Shown: piece by piece, positions 8,509 through 17,916 of the stretch
Numbering within the stretch: the first letter of the stretch is position 1
How the letters are laid out: each line of letters opens with the position of its first letter
Assembly (NCBI RefSeq): GCF_028771845.1
Contig: NZ_CP118270.1
Span: forward strand, 5,642,001 to 5,706,000
Length of the DNA stretch: 64,000 nucleotides
Direction of reading: 5' to 3'
Source: Paenibacillus marchantiae
Lineage (GTDB): Bacteria > Bacillota > Bacilli > Paenibacillales > Paenibacillaceae
The notes under the pieces: model-generated
Seen by the model: only the letters and a program-made list of their open reading frames with translations
What the model was told of the DNA's origin: nothing
Databases searched by the model: none
Made by a program: the position numbers and the translations under genes

Positions 8509-9486
8509 TTAATTTACCAATGAAACTTCACCGGAGTAAACCGATACTCGCTCACCGTTTTTCTTCTCCAAAATCAATGCACCAGAAGGATCAAGGCCAA
8601 TGGCAGTACCTTCGATGATACCCTGCGGATTAGCCACCTTAATTTCACGATTCATGGATACGGACAAAGCTTCCCAGAGCGAAGAGATCACGCCGAACCC
8701 TTCCTTTTGATACAAAAAATACAAACGCTCCAATTCCGAGAGAATGGCCGCTGCAAGTTTGGTTCGGTCTATAGTTTGTCCGGTCTCCATCTTAAGCGAA
8801 GTTGCGATTGTTATCAGATCCTCGGGATAATCCTTAGGATCGAAGTTCACATCCACGCCTATGCCTGCGATACAGTAGCGTAATTCGTGGTCTTCGACGG
8901 TTGATTCAAGTAGAATTCCGCATACTTTACGACCATCAATCAAAAGATCGTTAGGCCATTTGATCCCAGCATCAGCACCTGTATATGATCGAATGGCACG
9001 ACACACCGCCACACCCGTCAATAACGTAAGCTGTGGTGTATTTTGCAGGGCAAGCTCCGGACGCATTAGAACACTCATCCAGATGCCTCGTCCAGGTGGT
9101 GAGAACCATTTACGTCCAAAGCGGCCTCGTCCACCTGTTTGTTCTTCTGCCAGCACCACTGCCCCTTCGCCCTGCCCCTGTTCAGCCATGTGCTGAACAT
9201 CACCTTGGGTGGACAACGTGGAATTCAGAATGATTGCCTTCCGACCAAACACCGTCGTTTCCAATGCCAGCTGAAGCGCTGTGGCATCGATACTGTCCGG
9301 TTTCGTGATCAAGCGATACCCTTTGCGAGATACGGCCTCAAACTCATAACCCATGTCACGCAGTTTGTTTACGTGCTTCCACACGGCCGTTCGGCTAATG
9401 GAAAGGTTGCGACTAATCTCTTCACCAGACACAAACTCTCCTTCGGCATTCAGTAACATATGTAACAGTTCCTCATGCTTTGTCAT
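8509..9486 (-). CDS. birA: Biotin-protein ligase / biotin operon repressor
   Basis: A 325-aa bifunctional BirA. The N-terminal winged helix (about 1-60, with SGEEISRNLSISRTAVWKHV) binds DNA. The ligase domain has the biotinoyl-AMP loop GGRGRFGR (118-125) and the IKWPNDL motif near 184. It attaches biotin to acetyl-CoA carboxylase BCCP and, with the N-terminal domain, should repress biotin genes. The start overlaps the 3' end of cca by 14 nt, so it is coupled to cca. Confidence 0.95.
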   Translation of the reverse strand: MTKHEELLHMLLNAEGEFVSGEEISRNLSISRTAVWKHVNKLRDMGYEFEAVSRKGYRLITKPDSIDATALQLALETTVFGRKAIILNSTLSTQGDVQHMAEQGQGEGAVVLAEEQTGGRGRFGRKWFSPPGRGIWMSVLMRPELALQNTPQLTLLTGVAVCRAIRSYTGADAGIKWPNDLLIDGRKVCGILLESTVEDHELRYCIAGIGVDVNFDPKDYPEDLITIATSLKMETGQTIDRTKLAAAILSELERLYFLYQKEGFGVISSLWEALSVSMNREIKVANPQGIIEGTAIGLDPSGALILEKKNGERVSVYSGEVSLVN

Positions 9487-10771
9487 CTGCAGCCACCCGC
9501 TTTACTTCGTTGGTCAGCATGTCATGCTGATTCGCTATATTTCCGATCGCAGTCTCTCTTAAGAGATGCTTCATTAGTTGTCCCAGCCATGGTCCGCCCT
9601 TGCGTCCAAGTAACTGCAAAACGTTCTCACCCGTAATATGCAGATCTTTCAGTTCATGCACCTTCATGGATTGACTCCATGCTGCACCTCGTGATTGTAT
9701 TAATACGATCTGTTCTTCGTGCAGAACCTCTTGATCCCTCCAACCAGTTGGTAGCAGTTGTTGAATGATGAGCCAGTCCTCTGTTGCCTGACGTCCTCCA
9801 GACAGCACAGTTACGATCCATTCTGATCGAAGTGTCTCTTCATCCTTCTGCTCTTGTACGACAGTCTGGATCAACTGTTCGACCTGGAGAACTCCATTAA
9901 TGCGGGAACGATCGTCATTAGAAAACGTCCATTTTCGAAGTAAAGCATCTGCTTCATCCCTGGTATAATGGCCTGCAATCAGCACCATGGACCAGCGCAA
10001 TAGAACGTTTTCTTGGTTCAATTGTTCCATATTGGACATGAGGGCTTTATTGAATCGCTCCATGGAGATTGGTGCCTTCACATGCTCCAGTGCCTGGCTG
10101 CGAAACAGCAATTCCAGACCGCGCAGTGGATGGGGGCCTGCCATCATTTTCACCATTTCGGTACGTACTCTTTCCATGGCGATATGTTGTAGCAGATCCT
10201 TTTGTCGAACTAACCCCTTCCAGGTGTTGTAGGCAATTTTGAAATCAAATACTGAAGCAAAACGAACACAGCGAAGCATCCGCAGCGCATCTTCTCCAAA
10301 CCGTTCTGCCGCCGATCCCACACACCTGACCCGTTCATCCTGAATATCCGATTGTCCACCAAAAGGATCAACGATATTACCGTCACGATCCATAGCGAGA
10401 GCATTCATTGTGAAGTCACGCCGCTGCAAATCTTCTTTGACATCCTGCACAAATTGAACGGCAGTGGGTCTTCGATTATCCTTATATTCAGATTCAGTGC
10501 GAAAAGTTGTAACTTCAAAGTAAAAACCTCCTGAACGTACAGTAACCGTTCCATGCTGGAGGCCCGTAGGAATACAATCCGCGAACAGTTCCATGACTTG
10601 CTCAGGAGAAGCGGACGTGGTGATATCCATATCATCCACGCTACGTTCCAGCAGTTCATCACGCACACAACCACCGACCCAATAAGCTTCGTACCCTGTT
10701 TCATTTAATGTTCGCAGTACCTGTTCACTTTGTCTTGCCATTTCATGATCTACCTGTGTCCATTGAACCAC
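9473..10771 (-). CDS. cca: CCA-adding tRNA nucleotidyltransferase
   Basis: A 432-aa class II nucleotidyltransferase that builds or repairs the 3'-CCA of tRNA. Visible motifs: GG (33-34) with VRDELL, the catalytic pair in DDMDI (46-50), and the RRDFTMNALAMD motif around 115-126. The C-terminal half is the usual helical tRNA-binding region. Length is slightly above the B. subtilis enzyme. Coupled to birA downstream. bshA lies upstream with an 81-nt gap. Confidence 0.95.
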   Translation of the reverse strand: MVQWTQVDHEMARQSEQVLRTLNETGYEAYWVGGCVRDELLERSVDDMDITTSASPEQVMELFADCIPTGLQHGTVTVRSGGFYFEVTTFRTESEYKDNRRPTAVQFVQDVKEDLQRRDFTMNALAMDRDGNIVDPFGGQSDIQDERVRCVGSAAERFGEDALRMLRCVRFASVFDFKIAYNTWKGLVRQKDLLQHIAMERVRTEMVKMMAGPHPLRGLELLFRSQALEHVKAPISMERFNKALMSNMEQLNQENVLLRWSMVLIAGHYTRDEADALLRKWTFSNDDRSRINGVLQVEQLIQTVVQEQKDEETLRSEWIVTVLSGGRQATEDWLIIQQLLPTGWRDQEVLHEEQIVLIQSRGAAWSQSMKVHELKDLHITGENVLQLLGRKGGPWLGQLMKHLLRETAIGNIANQHDMLTNEVKRVAADDKA

Positions 10772-10852
10772 TTACTCTCACCCCATAACTACGTGTTGCT
10801 TGGTGTGGCTTACACAGATATATTTCCAAGATGGAACAATCCTATCTGACAA

Positions 10853-12013
10853 TCAGCCACAAACCGGCTTCAGATTCGGAACTTCACGTCCCAGCACCCG
10901 GTAGTATATTTGTTCATATTCATGCCGAATGGCATCATTACAGAAATCATGATGGGCCCGTCTCAAACACGCCTCTCTGAAGTCTGCTGTCAAACGGTCG
11001 TCAGTCAACAAACGAATCGTGTTCTCCGCCATCGATTGCGTGTCGCCAATTGGAGACAAAAATCCGGTCTTGCCGTGCAATACCAGTTCAGGAATACCCC
11101 CTGCCTGTGATCCAATAGTAGGTACACCACAAGCCATGGCTTCGAGTGCTACCAGTCCAAAGCTTTCCTTCTCAGACGGCAGCATAAGCACATCAGCCAT
11201 CGAAATGACTTGAGCAATATCATCCTGCTTACCTAGGAAATGAACCTTGTCATTCAGTCCAAGCTCATTAATCTTCCATTGAATCTTCGGCAAGTCCGGT
11301 CCTTCTCCAACAAATAACAGCTTGGCAGGTACTTGCTCCTGTACTTGACGGAACACTTCTACCACATCCTGTGTTCTCTTCACAGGACGGAAGTTAGAGA
11401 TATGCATCAGTATTTTTTCGTGAGGTGCTGCGAAGTCTCTACGCAGACTTGCTGCATCACGTGGATAATAAATTCTTTTATCAATAAAGTTATAGGTCAG
11501 ATCGATTGGACGTCTTATATCCAGCAACTCAACCGTTTCACGAATCAAATCCTGGGATACGGCCGTAACCGCATCACTCTCGTTGATGGCAAGTCGAATC
11601 AAATCCTTCAACGACTCATCCTGCGCCAGCACAGTAATATCTGTTCCGTGTAACGTTGTAACCACCTTTAAGTCCTCACCAACCATTTGTTTTGCCAAAA
11701 AGGCACACACCGCATGTGGAACTGCATAATGTACATGTAGTAGATCCAGTTGCTGTGCTTTGGCTACTTGCGCCATTTTCGTGGCCAATGACAGGTCATA
11801 AGGTGGATAACGGAAGACGTAGTAATCGTTGACCTCAACTTCATGATAAAAAATATTTTTCTGGAATGTACCCAGTCTAAACGGGATACTATTAGCAATA
11901 AAGTGAACCTGGTGACCCTGTTCGGCAAGCAATTTGCCCAGCTCCGTTGCGACAACGCCAGACCCTCCGAGGGACGGATAACAGGTAATACCAATTTTTA
12001 GCTTTTGATCCAT
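10853..12013 (-). CDS. bshA: N-acetyl-alpha-D-glucosaminyl L-malate synthase
   Basis: A 386-aa GT4 glycosyltransferase for the first step of bacillithiol synthesis (UDP-GlcNAc plus L-malate). The N-terminus GITCYPSLGGSGVVATELGK is diagnostic of BshA, and the C-terminal domain carries PSEKESFGLVALEAMACG, with the GT4 E-x7-E motif. The position next to bshB1 and mgsA is the same as in B. subtilis, and supports the call. Cytoplasmic. Confidence 0.95.
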   Translation of the reverse strand: MDQKLKIGITCYPSLGGSGVVATELGKLLAEQGHQVHFIANSIPFRLGTFQKNIFYHEVEVNDYYVFRYPPYDLSLATKMAQVAKAQQLDLLHVHYAVPHAVCAFLAKQMVGEDLKVVTTLHGTDITVLAQDESLKDLIRLAINESDAVTAVSQDLIRETVELLDIRRPIDLTYNFIDKRIYYPRDAASLRRDFAAPHEKILMHISNFRPVKRTQDVVEVFRQVQEQVPAKLLFVGEGPDLPKIQWKINELGLNDKVHFLGKQDDIAQVISMADVLMLPSEKESFGLVALEAMACGVPTIGSQAGGIPELVLHGKTGFLSPIGDTQSMAENTIRLLTDDRLTADFREACLRRAHHDFCNDAIRHEYEQIYYRVLGREVPNLKPVCG

Positions 12014-12109
12014 CCGGTGGACGCTCCTTTAATCTCCCGCATGTGCAGGTTGATGTAATGCAACGGAAATGCAATTGATAAATGATTTATACGAGCAAGT
12101 TCGATCGTT

Positions 12110-12811
12110 TTATGACTTGGCTGCTTGGCCAAATTGATGAACTACATAAGGTGTAATGCTAGCGAATCCTTCTGCAAATGGAATAAGGCTCCGCTGTCCG
12201 AGCAAAGAATCCCGAGCTTTCACACGTTCAATATATCCTTGAGTCAATGGAGTGGCAACTGCGCCTTCTCCCAATTCGAACTGAGATCGATAACTGAGCA
12301 ATGAATTTTCCTTCTGCTCATAGTGTTCCGTAATATCCACAATCAAATCCGTTGGTCCGATATCGTTAATAAAGTAAAAATACAATTCTTTCACCTGAAC
12401 TGCGGGCATGTCCGGCATATAGTTTCTAAGCTTGGCATTAAAGACAGCCTCCTGCACCAGTTTGCTGCACATCACATGATCCGGGTGACGATCCTCCCAA
12501 TATGGCGCAAACACGATTCGAGGGGCATGACGCCGTATCTCGGCAGTCACAGCCTCGATGTGTTCTGGAGTAATATACAGCCCCCGATCAGGCAAACCGA
12601 GATTGCTTCGACACGAAAGACCGAGGACGCGGGAGGCTTGCTCCGCTTCCTCGGCTCTGCGCTCTACCGTCCCGTTGGAAGACATCTCCGCCCGGGTCAG
12701 ATCACACACGCCTACTTTCAGTCCAGCTGCAGTATGTTTGGCAATCGTTCCTGCCATCCCAATCTCTGCATCATCCGCGTGTGCACCAAATATGAGAATG
12801 TCCAAACTCAT
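12110..12811 (-). CDS. bshB1: Bacillithiol biosynthesis deacetylase BshB1
   Basis: A 233-aa zinc-dependent deacetylase of the LmbE/PIG-L family that removes acetyl from GlcNAc-malate. The metal site AHADDAEIG (His11, Asp13-Asp14) opens the protein, and the later RHPDH motif supplies the third ligand. Its ATG overlaps the mgsA stop (ATGA), so the two are translationally coupled. bshA follows about 96 nt downstream. Confidence 0.95.
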   Translation of the reverse strand: MSLDILIFGAHADDAEIGMAGTIAKHTAAGLKVGVCDLTRAEMSSNGTVERRAEEAEQASRVLGLSCRSNLGLPDRGLYITPEHIEAVTAEIRRHAPRIVFAPYWEDRHPDHVMCSKLVQEAVFNAKLRNYMPDMPAVQVKELYFYFINDIGPTDLIVDITEHYEQKENSLLSYRSQFELGEGAVATPLTQGYIERVKARDSLLGQRSLIPFAEGFASITPYVVHQFGQAAKS

Positions 12812-13248
12812 TGAGCATCACCCGAATTCAATCCACCCTCAGGCTTGTATTTATGTACAAGCTCTCTCCAGCCAAAATCACCGCGATCGAGCGCTTTAAC
12901 GAGAATCTCTGCAGTTGCAATATTCGTAGCAAGCGGAATCCCCTGTACATCGCACAAACGCAGCAAAGCGTTAATATCTGGTTCATGAGGCTGTGCCATC
13001 AATGGATCACGCAGAAAAATAATCAAATCCATCTCATTTTGCGCAACCAAGGCTCCGATCTGTTGATCCCCGCCCAGTGGACCGGATTCAAACCGATGGA
13101 TCTGTAAAGAGGTTCCTTCCATAATGCGAAGACCTGTTGTACCTGTCGAGTATAGTTGATGGTCTGTAAATACATTTTCGTAGGCTGTCACGAAGTTAAC
13201 CATCTCTTCTTTTTTGCGATCATGGGCAATAAATGCAATTTTCAACAT
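12808..13248 (-). CDS. mgsA: Methylglyoxal synthase
   Basis: A 146-aa enzyme converting dihydroxyacetone phosphate to methylglyoxal and phosphate. Family motifs: IAFIAHDRKKEEM at the N-terminus, TGTTG, SGPLGGDQQIGA and FLRDPL. About ten residues longer than the B. subtilis enzyme, with the extra length at the C-terminus. It lies between dapB and bshB1 and overlaps bshB1. Bacillithiol is a major cofactor of methylglyoxal detoxification, so the pairing with bshB1 and bshA makes metabolic sense. Confidence 0.95.
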   Translation of the reverse strand: MLKIAFIAHDRKKEEMVNFVTAYENVFTDHQLYSTGTTGLRIMEGTSLQIHRFESGPLGGDQQIGALVAQNEMDLIIFLRDPLMAQPHEPDINALLRLCDVQGIPLATNIATAEILVKALDRGDFGWRELVHKYKPEGGLNSGDAQ

Positions 13249-13269
13249 GACAATCTCCTTTTAGTGTGT

Positions 13270-13292
13270 GTTCAAAAGTTGACTTTTTGAAC
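13270..13292 (-). other. Perfect 8-bp stem-loop between dapB and mgsA
   Basis: GTTCAAAA and TTTTGAAC enclose a 7-nt loop. There is no U-tract, so it looks like an mRNA processing or stability element in the dapB-mgsA spacer rather than a terminator. Confidence 0.45.
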
Positions 13293-13300
13293 TACCTCTT

Positions 13301-14104
13301 TTAGTCGATAAAGTGATCAAATCCGTAGATAAGTCCTGTATATTCCATAACCTTCTGTACACCAATCTTAACACCAGGCATATAACCTGCACGTTCATAG
13401 GAGTCATGACGAATTTTGAGGGATTGGCCAAAGTCTCCAAATACCACTTCCTGCTGGGCGAACACTCCCGGCAACCGTACGCTATGAATTCGGAATCCAT
13501 TATAATATCCGCCACGCGATCCTTCGATCGTCTCTTCTTCATTCGGATTACCCTGACGAAGTTCCTCGCGGTTTGCTGCAATTAGCTCGGCTGTTTTGAT
13601 TGCTGTACCCGAAGGAGCATCCAGCTTCTGATCCCCGTGATATTCGATGATCTCAACATTCGGCATATGTTTGGCAGCCTGTGCGGCAAATCTCATCATC
13701 AGAATAGCACCGATTGAGAAGTTCGGGGCAATCAACCCTCCAATGCCTTTGTCCTGACACTGCTTGTCCAGCTGTTCGATCTGCTCCGGCGTAAAGCCGG
13801 TAACACCCATAACAGGTCTTACTCCGTGACGAATGGCAATCTCTGTATGGGAAAAGGCATATTGAGGGACTGTGAAGTCCACCATAACCTGTGGTTTAGT
13901 CTCTGCAAAAGCCATCTCGATATCATCGGTCAAAAGCACCCCACATTCGGGTAGACCGACAAGTGTTCCGGCATCCGTGCCTACTCCGGAGCGGTTGACC
14001 GCTGCGGCGAGCTCCAGTTCAGGATCTTGAAGCACCAGTTTCACTACTTCACGGCCCATCCGGCCAGCCGCTCCGATTACGGCAACTCTTATTACTTCAC
14101 TCAT
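13301..14104 (-). CDS. dapB: 4-hydroxy-tetrahydrodipicolinate reductase
   Basis: A 267-aa NAD(P)H enzyme of lysine and diaminopimelate synthesis. The dinucleotide loop is GAAGRMGRE (about 11-19), and the catalytic region is EYHGDQKLDAPSGTA. In E. coli and B. subtilis this region has two histidines (HH); here the second is Gly, while the first His and the catalytic Lys are kept. The gene also serves spore cortex supply through dipicolinate. It lies upstream of mgsA in the order found in B. subtilis. Confidence 0.95.
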   Translation of the reverse strand: MSEVIRVAVIGAAGRMGREVVKLVLQDPELELAAAVNRSGVGTDAGTLVGLPECGVLLTDDIEMAFAETKPQVMVDFTVPQYAFSHTEIAIRHGVRPVMGVTGFTPEQIEQLDKQCQDKGIGGLIAPNFSIGAILMMRFAAQAAKHMPNVEIIEYHGDQKLDAPSGTAIKTAELIAANREELRQGNPNEEETIEGSRGGYYNGFRIHSVRLPGVFAQQEVVFGDFGQSLKIRHDSYERAGYMPGVKIGVQKVMEYTGLIYGFDHFID

Positions 14105-14185
14105 CTTGACTGCATCTCCTCACTATGTTGGTTCATTTGGTTGAATCCAGTTCAAACGATTTCCATCCCGTTATGAAATGGCATC

Positions 14186-14710
14186 TTATTGAATGGATTT
14201 CATACGCTGCTTAATTTCCTGTAACAATAGATGCAGTTGATCATTCTGCGGGTCCAGCAACAATGCGTCACGAACGGAACGGGTTGCAAGGTCGAACTCA
14301 TTCAGATCGCTGTAAGCAAGAGCAAGCATGATATGCGCTTCCACATATAACGGGTCAAGTTTAACTGCCTGTTTCAGCAGATCGGCCGCCTGCACATATC
14401 GTTCATGCGTTCCGTCTCCTGCCTGCTCAAGCAACACCTTGGCCTGAAGGCTTATCTGTTTGGCTTCTAGGGTCTGTAAATGCAAAACATATTCCTCTAT
14501 CCCCTGTGACAGTTCAACAGCCTTACGCGCATATTCAAGCGCTGGAGCCAAGTGTTGACTGCGGGCATGTGTAATGGAACAACGATAATAGAGCTCCGCA
14601 TGTTCCGGGTGAGCATCAATGGCAGATTCGAACCAACGAATCGCCTGCTCAAAATCATTTTGCAAAATACAGCGGTACGCATGCTGCATATACTCTTCCG
14701 GTTTCATCAT
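14186..14710 (-). CDS. TPR-repeat protein, function unknown
   Basis: About 174 aa, made almost wholly of tetratricopeptide-like helical pairs (AYRCILQNDFEQAIRWFESA; AELYYRCSITHA; PLYVEAHIMLALAYSDLNEF). I start at the ATG at 14710 (a second ATG follows directly) because GGGAGGG lies about 10 nt upstream and because longer versions would overlap the MazG-like gene in another frame. It probably acts as a protein-interaction scaffold. No named orthologue is recognised. Confidence 0.75.
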   Translation of the reverse strand: MMKPEEYMQHAYRCILQNDFEQAIRWFESAIDAHPEHAELYYRCSITHARSQHLAPALEYARKAVELSQGIEEYVLHLQTLEAKQISLQAKVLLEQAGDGTHERYVQAADLLKQAVKLDPLYVEAHIMLALAYSDLNEFDLATRSVRDALLLDPQNDQLHLLLQEIKQRMKSIQ

Positions 14711-14762
14711 CCAAGCTGTCCCTCCCTCATTGAGGTGATGGTACAGCATATGTAATCTACGC

Positions 14763-15092
14763 CTAATCGGTGTTTTTTGGCGTCCACCGATTTGCATCGC
14801 GTGTGTTAAATTTATGCATGACTTTGTCGTGCGCCTCTGCCAGGTCGATCCCGAGAGAATTAGCAAAACAAATCGTGATAAATAAAATGTCACCGAGCTC
14901 AAGCTCAATGGAATTGTCTGCTTCGGAAGATTTTTTCGGTTTTTCACCGAACTCGTGATTCACTTCCCTTGCAAGCTCTCCCACCTCTTCAGACATACGG
15001 GCGAGCATGGCCAGTGGGCTGAAGTATCCTTCTTTGAACTGGGAAATATACAGATCAACCTCACGCTGCATTTCTGCAATGCTTTTCTCCAT
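14763..15092 (-). CDS. ypjD: MazG-like nucleotide pyrophosphohydrolase (YpjD)
   Basis: A 109-aa all-alpha NTP pyrophosphatase. The metal-binding EEVGEL (E-x3-E type) and ELGDILF (E-x2-D) motifs are in place. The family hydrolyses non-canonical or excess NTPs to NMP. The order ypjD-dapB-mgsA equals B. subtilis, apart from the inserted TPR gene. Divergent to the YitT gene; the 173-nt gap holds both promoters. Confidence 0.88.
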   Translation of the reverse strand: MEKSIAEMQREVDLYISQFKEGYFSPLAMLARMSEEVGELAREVNHEFGEKPKKSSEADNSIELELGDILFITICFANSLGIDLAEAHDKVMHKFNTRDANRWTPKNTD

Positions 15093-15265
15093 GAGAACGG
15101 ATTCTCCTTTTGAAATTGTGTCGTATTTGTTCCTAATATATCAGTTATTTAGATTCACTTCCACCATCATAAACGACAAATCATTTTTAAAGAATCGATA
15201 AACAGGTATACTAAGATGGGAATGATTGCTTTCTCATTCTAATTTGTAAAATGGAGAGGGAACTT

Positions 15266-16135
15266 ATGAGCACTTCCAAAACCTGGGTTCAATTCAAATT
15301 GATTCTCCCCATCCTATTGGGTACGGCATTATATGCCTTTGGACTTCTGTACTTCATCATCCCCAACCAGCTCATGGAAGGCGGCGTAACCGGGATTACG
15401 GTCCTGCTAAATTATGCATTCAACATCTCTCCTTCGCTTACAACCTTGGTTGTTAATATTCCACTCTTTCTGGTGGGGCTTAAGATTTTGGGCGGCAGAC
15501 AGATGATCTATACAGGCGTGGGTATAGGAGCACTTACGGTGTTCCTGTGGTTATTTGAAAAAATGATTCATCTTGGTTGGATTGAACCGCTGCATACCCA
15601 GAATGATCTTTTACTTGCAGCACTATACGCTGGAGTTACATTGGGAGCAGGACTTGGCATCGTATTCCGCTGGGGTGGAACGACAGGTGGCTCTGACATC
15701 ATTGCCCGCATTCTTAATCGAAAATATGGCTGGAGTATGGGACGTGTACTATTAGGTATCGATTTCATCATTATTGGTATCTCCCTCGTCTACATCCCCA
15801 AAGAAAAAATACTGTATACCCTTGTAGCTGTGTTTATCGCTTCTAAAGTGATCGACTTCATTCAGGAAGGAGCCTATTCGGCTCGCGCATTTATGATCAT
15901 CAGTGACCATGCACCTGAGATTGCAGATTTGATTACCCGTGATATGGACCGCGGTGTAACGCTCATTCCCGCCATTGGTGCATATTCGAAGCAGGCCAAA
16001 CATGTTGCTTACTGTGTCATCTCCAGGCAGGAATTCCGACGTTTGCAGACGATTGTGCGTTCGGTTGATCCTAGAGCATTTGTTATTATTAGCGATGTGC
16101 ATGATGTACATGGAGAAGGGTTTAAGGAAAGTTGA
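15266..16135 (+). CDS. ypjC: YitT-family membrane protein (YpjC-like)
   Basis: A 289-aa protein with five or six transmembrane helices in the first ~190 residues, including the family signature LMEGGVTGITVLLNY, GAGLGIVFRWGGTTGGSDI and a C-terminal DUF2179 domain (GVTLIPAIGAYSKQ). I choose the ATG at 15266 because GGAGAGGG lies five bases before it; an ATG at 15251 would overlap that site. A TATACT box at 15207-15212 is a candidate -10. One of only three plus-strand protein genes in the window. Transport function is unknown for the family. Confidence 0.88.
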   Translation: MSTSKTWVQFKLILPILLGTALYAFGLLYFIIPNQLMEGGVTGITVLLNYAFNISPSLTTLVVNIPLFLVGLKILGGRQMIYTGVGIGALTVFLWLFEKMIHLGWIEPLHTQNDLLLAALYAGVTLGAGLGIVFRWGGTTGGSDIIARILNRKYGWSMGRVLLGIDFIIIGISLVYIPKEKILYTLVAVFIASKVIDFIQEGAYSARAFMIISDHAPEIADLITRDMDRGVTLIPAIGAYSKQAKHVAYCVISRQEFRRLQTIVRSVDPRAFVIISDVHDVHGEGFKES

Positions 16136-16149
16136 CCTTTTACTTCTAC

Positions 16150-16211
16150 AAAAAAGAAAACCTCTCTCCCCAAGAGAAGGCCACGGAATGGCCTGCCTTG
16201 TAGAAAGAGGT
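16150..16211 (-). terminator. Terminator between yitT and ypjB
   Basis: ACCTCT and AGAGGT arms surround an inner GGCCATTCCGTGGCC hairpin. The minus strand continues into TTTTCTTTTTT, so it mainly ends the ypjB transcript, and may also stop yitT from the other side. Confidence 0.75.
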
Positions 16212-16240
16212 CTTTGTCATATCGTGATAACAGTAATGGC

Positions 16241-17110
16241 TTAACGCCGAAAAGGAAAAATCCCTTGTTGCTGTGCCCGATATTTACGATAACCCGCATA
16301 ACTTAGCGTTGCTATGATTATGGAAGTAATGAGCAATCCGGCTGCCCTGCGATTGGGCCCCTGAACAAACGGTACGAAGGCACTTTCGTCCTTTTCCCGA
16401 CCAAACAACTGGTTCACCAACTCTTCACCGTGGGTTACCATACTCTTCAATTGTGCGATGTCAGTCTGCTTGGCCGCAGTCAGACCCTTGGTATGAGACA
16501 ACCAGGCGTCCAGTTGGGCGATCTGGTAAGGTTCACGGCGGATCATCGCCGCAGGCCGGATCGTCTCGTAATGCTCCTCCAGCAAGGCGTAGCGGCTTGC
16601 TATTATTGCCGAACTTAACTGTTGATCTGCCGCGGTTGATAGCGCATCAATATCATTTTTTACGATTTTATAATACTGGAGCCATAAAGGTTTGGCCGGG
16701 TTCGCAAGACTGTCTGCCGCAAGTCGAAGTTTGGCAGAGGCCTGCTGCAGAGATGCATCATCACTTTTCACCCTGACCGCAGCTTCTTTCACTTCAACAA
16801 TGGTCTCGGATAGGGCATGAATGCCTTCTACTGTCGTCTGACCCTCAAAGGATATATGCTCCAGACCTTTACTGATTCGCAAAATACTGCCTCTAACCTC
16901 TTCAATATCATTCTCCAAGGCATGTCGATACAGCAGGGCCGCTTCTTCATTTAATTGCTGAATTGAATTTTTGGCTAATACTTGCTGATCTGTATTTCCG
17001 TTCGCACCTGTACTTTCCGCTGATACGCTGTATGACAAGTTCGTCCAGAACAGTAGAGTCATGAACGACACCACCATAAATCCAGTTTTGATCCTGAACG
17101 TTCTCTTCAT
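16241..17110 (-). CDS. ypjB: Sporulation protein YpjB
   Basis: About 289 aa, with an N-terminal signal or membrane segment (TGFMVVSFMTLLFWTNLSYSVSA), a long helical extracytoplasmic part (residues ~35-245) and a C-terminal membrane segment (AAGLLITSIIIATLSYAGY) followed by a basic tail. This layout and the place beside ypjA match B. subtilis YpjB, which is annotated as sporulation-associated. I use the ATG at 17110, six bases after GGGAGGG, rather than upstream ATGs. Confidence 0.82.
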   Translation of the reverse strand: MKRTFRIKTGFMVVSFMTLLFWTNLSYSVSAESTGANGNTDQQVLAKNSIQQLNEEAALLYRHALENDIEEVRGSILRISKGLEHISFEGQTTVEGIHALSETIVEVKEAAVRVKSDDASLQQASAKLRLAADSLANPAKPLWLQYYKIVKNDIDALSTAADQQLSSAIIASRYALLEEHYETIRPAAMIRREPYQIAQLDAWLSHTKGLTAAKQTDIAQLKSMVTHGEELVNQLFGREKDESAFVPFVQGPNRRAAGLLITSIIIATLSYAGYRKYRAQQQGIFPFRR

Positions 17111-17176
17111 GGACATCCCTCCCACCATCAATGTATGGCGGGCCGGAGTTCCTTAGAACAAGCTTACATTAGGAAA

Positions 17177-17824
17177 TCAGGTCCGTTTGGCCTGTCTCAA
17201 TGCAAGCCATGCACAGAGAATGCTCACAAGCGTCAGTCCAACGGTGAAGTTGCGTACACCATCCAGATGGTCCATCAGCGATGCGGGCAGCCAAGGGAAG
17301 ATGTCATAAGTATAATCCATCGTATCGTTTAACAGCGTCCATAATGCAGCGATTACTAGAGCACCCCAACGGAACCCAAAGAACCGCACATACAGCAGAG
17401 CCTCAATAGCCATGGCGCTATGCGACGCAATTAACATCCAATCCTGCCAGTTCTGTGCGCCCCCCTGCATCCAGCCTGCAAAAATGATGGAGACTGCCCA
17501 AACACCGTATTTTACCGAAGTAACCACAGCAAGCGCCTGTATGACATGTCCAATCTGATTCAGAAGCATCGATTTCGGCTTGTACAAAATCCACAACAAG
17601 GATAGTGTAAAAAACAGACTCGCCGTCGGACTGTCCGGCACAAACACAATTTGCCATAGTGGTTGCTGTGCCAGCGTATATTCCAATTGATCCCCGTACC
17701 ATATGTATCCATATACTGTTCCTAATGCATTACACCAAAAAAGAAGCCACAGGAAATAACGGTTCGTTAGAAATTCCCGGCTCCAAAAATACGATAAAGC
17801 CACATTCTCTGCCCCTTCCATCAT
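17177..17824 (-). CDS. ypjA: DUF1405 membrane protein YpjA
   Basis: About 215 aa with six or so predicted transmembrane helices (YFLWLLFWCNALGTVYGY, then TASLFFTLSLLWILY, ALAVVTSVKYGVWAVSIIFAG and so on) and the conserved LLNDTMDY region. Positioned after qcrC as in B. subtilis. Two adjacent ATG codons (17824, 17821) are possible starts. The longer frame runs back through the qcrC terminator and is unlikely. A weak promoter (TTGAGG, 16 nt, TATCTT) overlaps the end of that terminator. Function unknown. Confidence 0.82.
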   Translation of the reverse strand: MMEGAENVALSYFWSREFLTNRYFLWLLFWCNALGTVYGYIWYGDQLEYTLAQQPLWQIVFVPDSPTASLFFTLSLLWILYKPKSMLLNQIGHVIQALAVVTSVKYGVWAVSIIFAGWMQGGAQNWQDWMLIASHSAMAIEALLYVRFFGFRWGALVIAALWTLLNDTMDYTYDIFPWLPASLMDHLDGVRNFTVGLTLVSILCAWLALRQAKRT

Positions 17825-17867
17825 ATGTGTTCTGCGTTCCAAAGATAGGTTTTGCGAAAAACGCCTC

Positions 17868-17898
17868 AAAAAAACCTGACCGCATAAACGATCAGGTT
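17868..17898 (-). terminator. qcrABC terminator
   Basis: AACCTGATCG and CGGTCAGGTT around a six-base loop, followed by a run of T, starting about 18 nt after the qcrC stop codon. Confidence 0.9.
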
Positions 17899-17916
17899 TC
17901 ATTGCTTATTTCGATT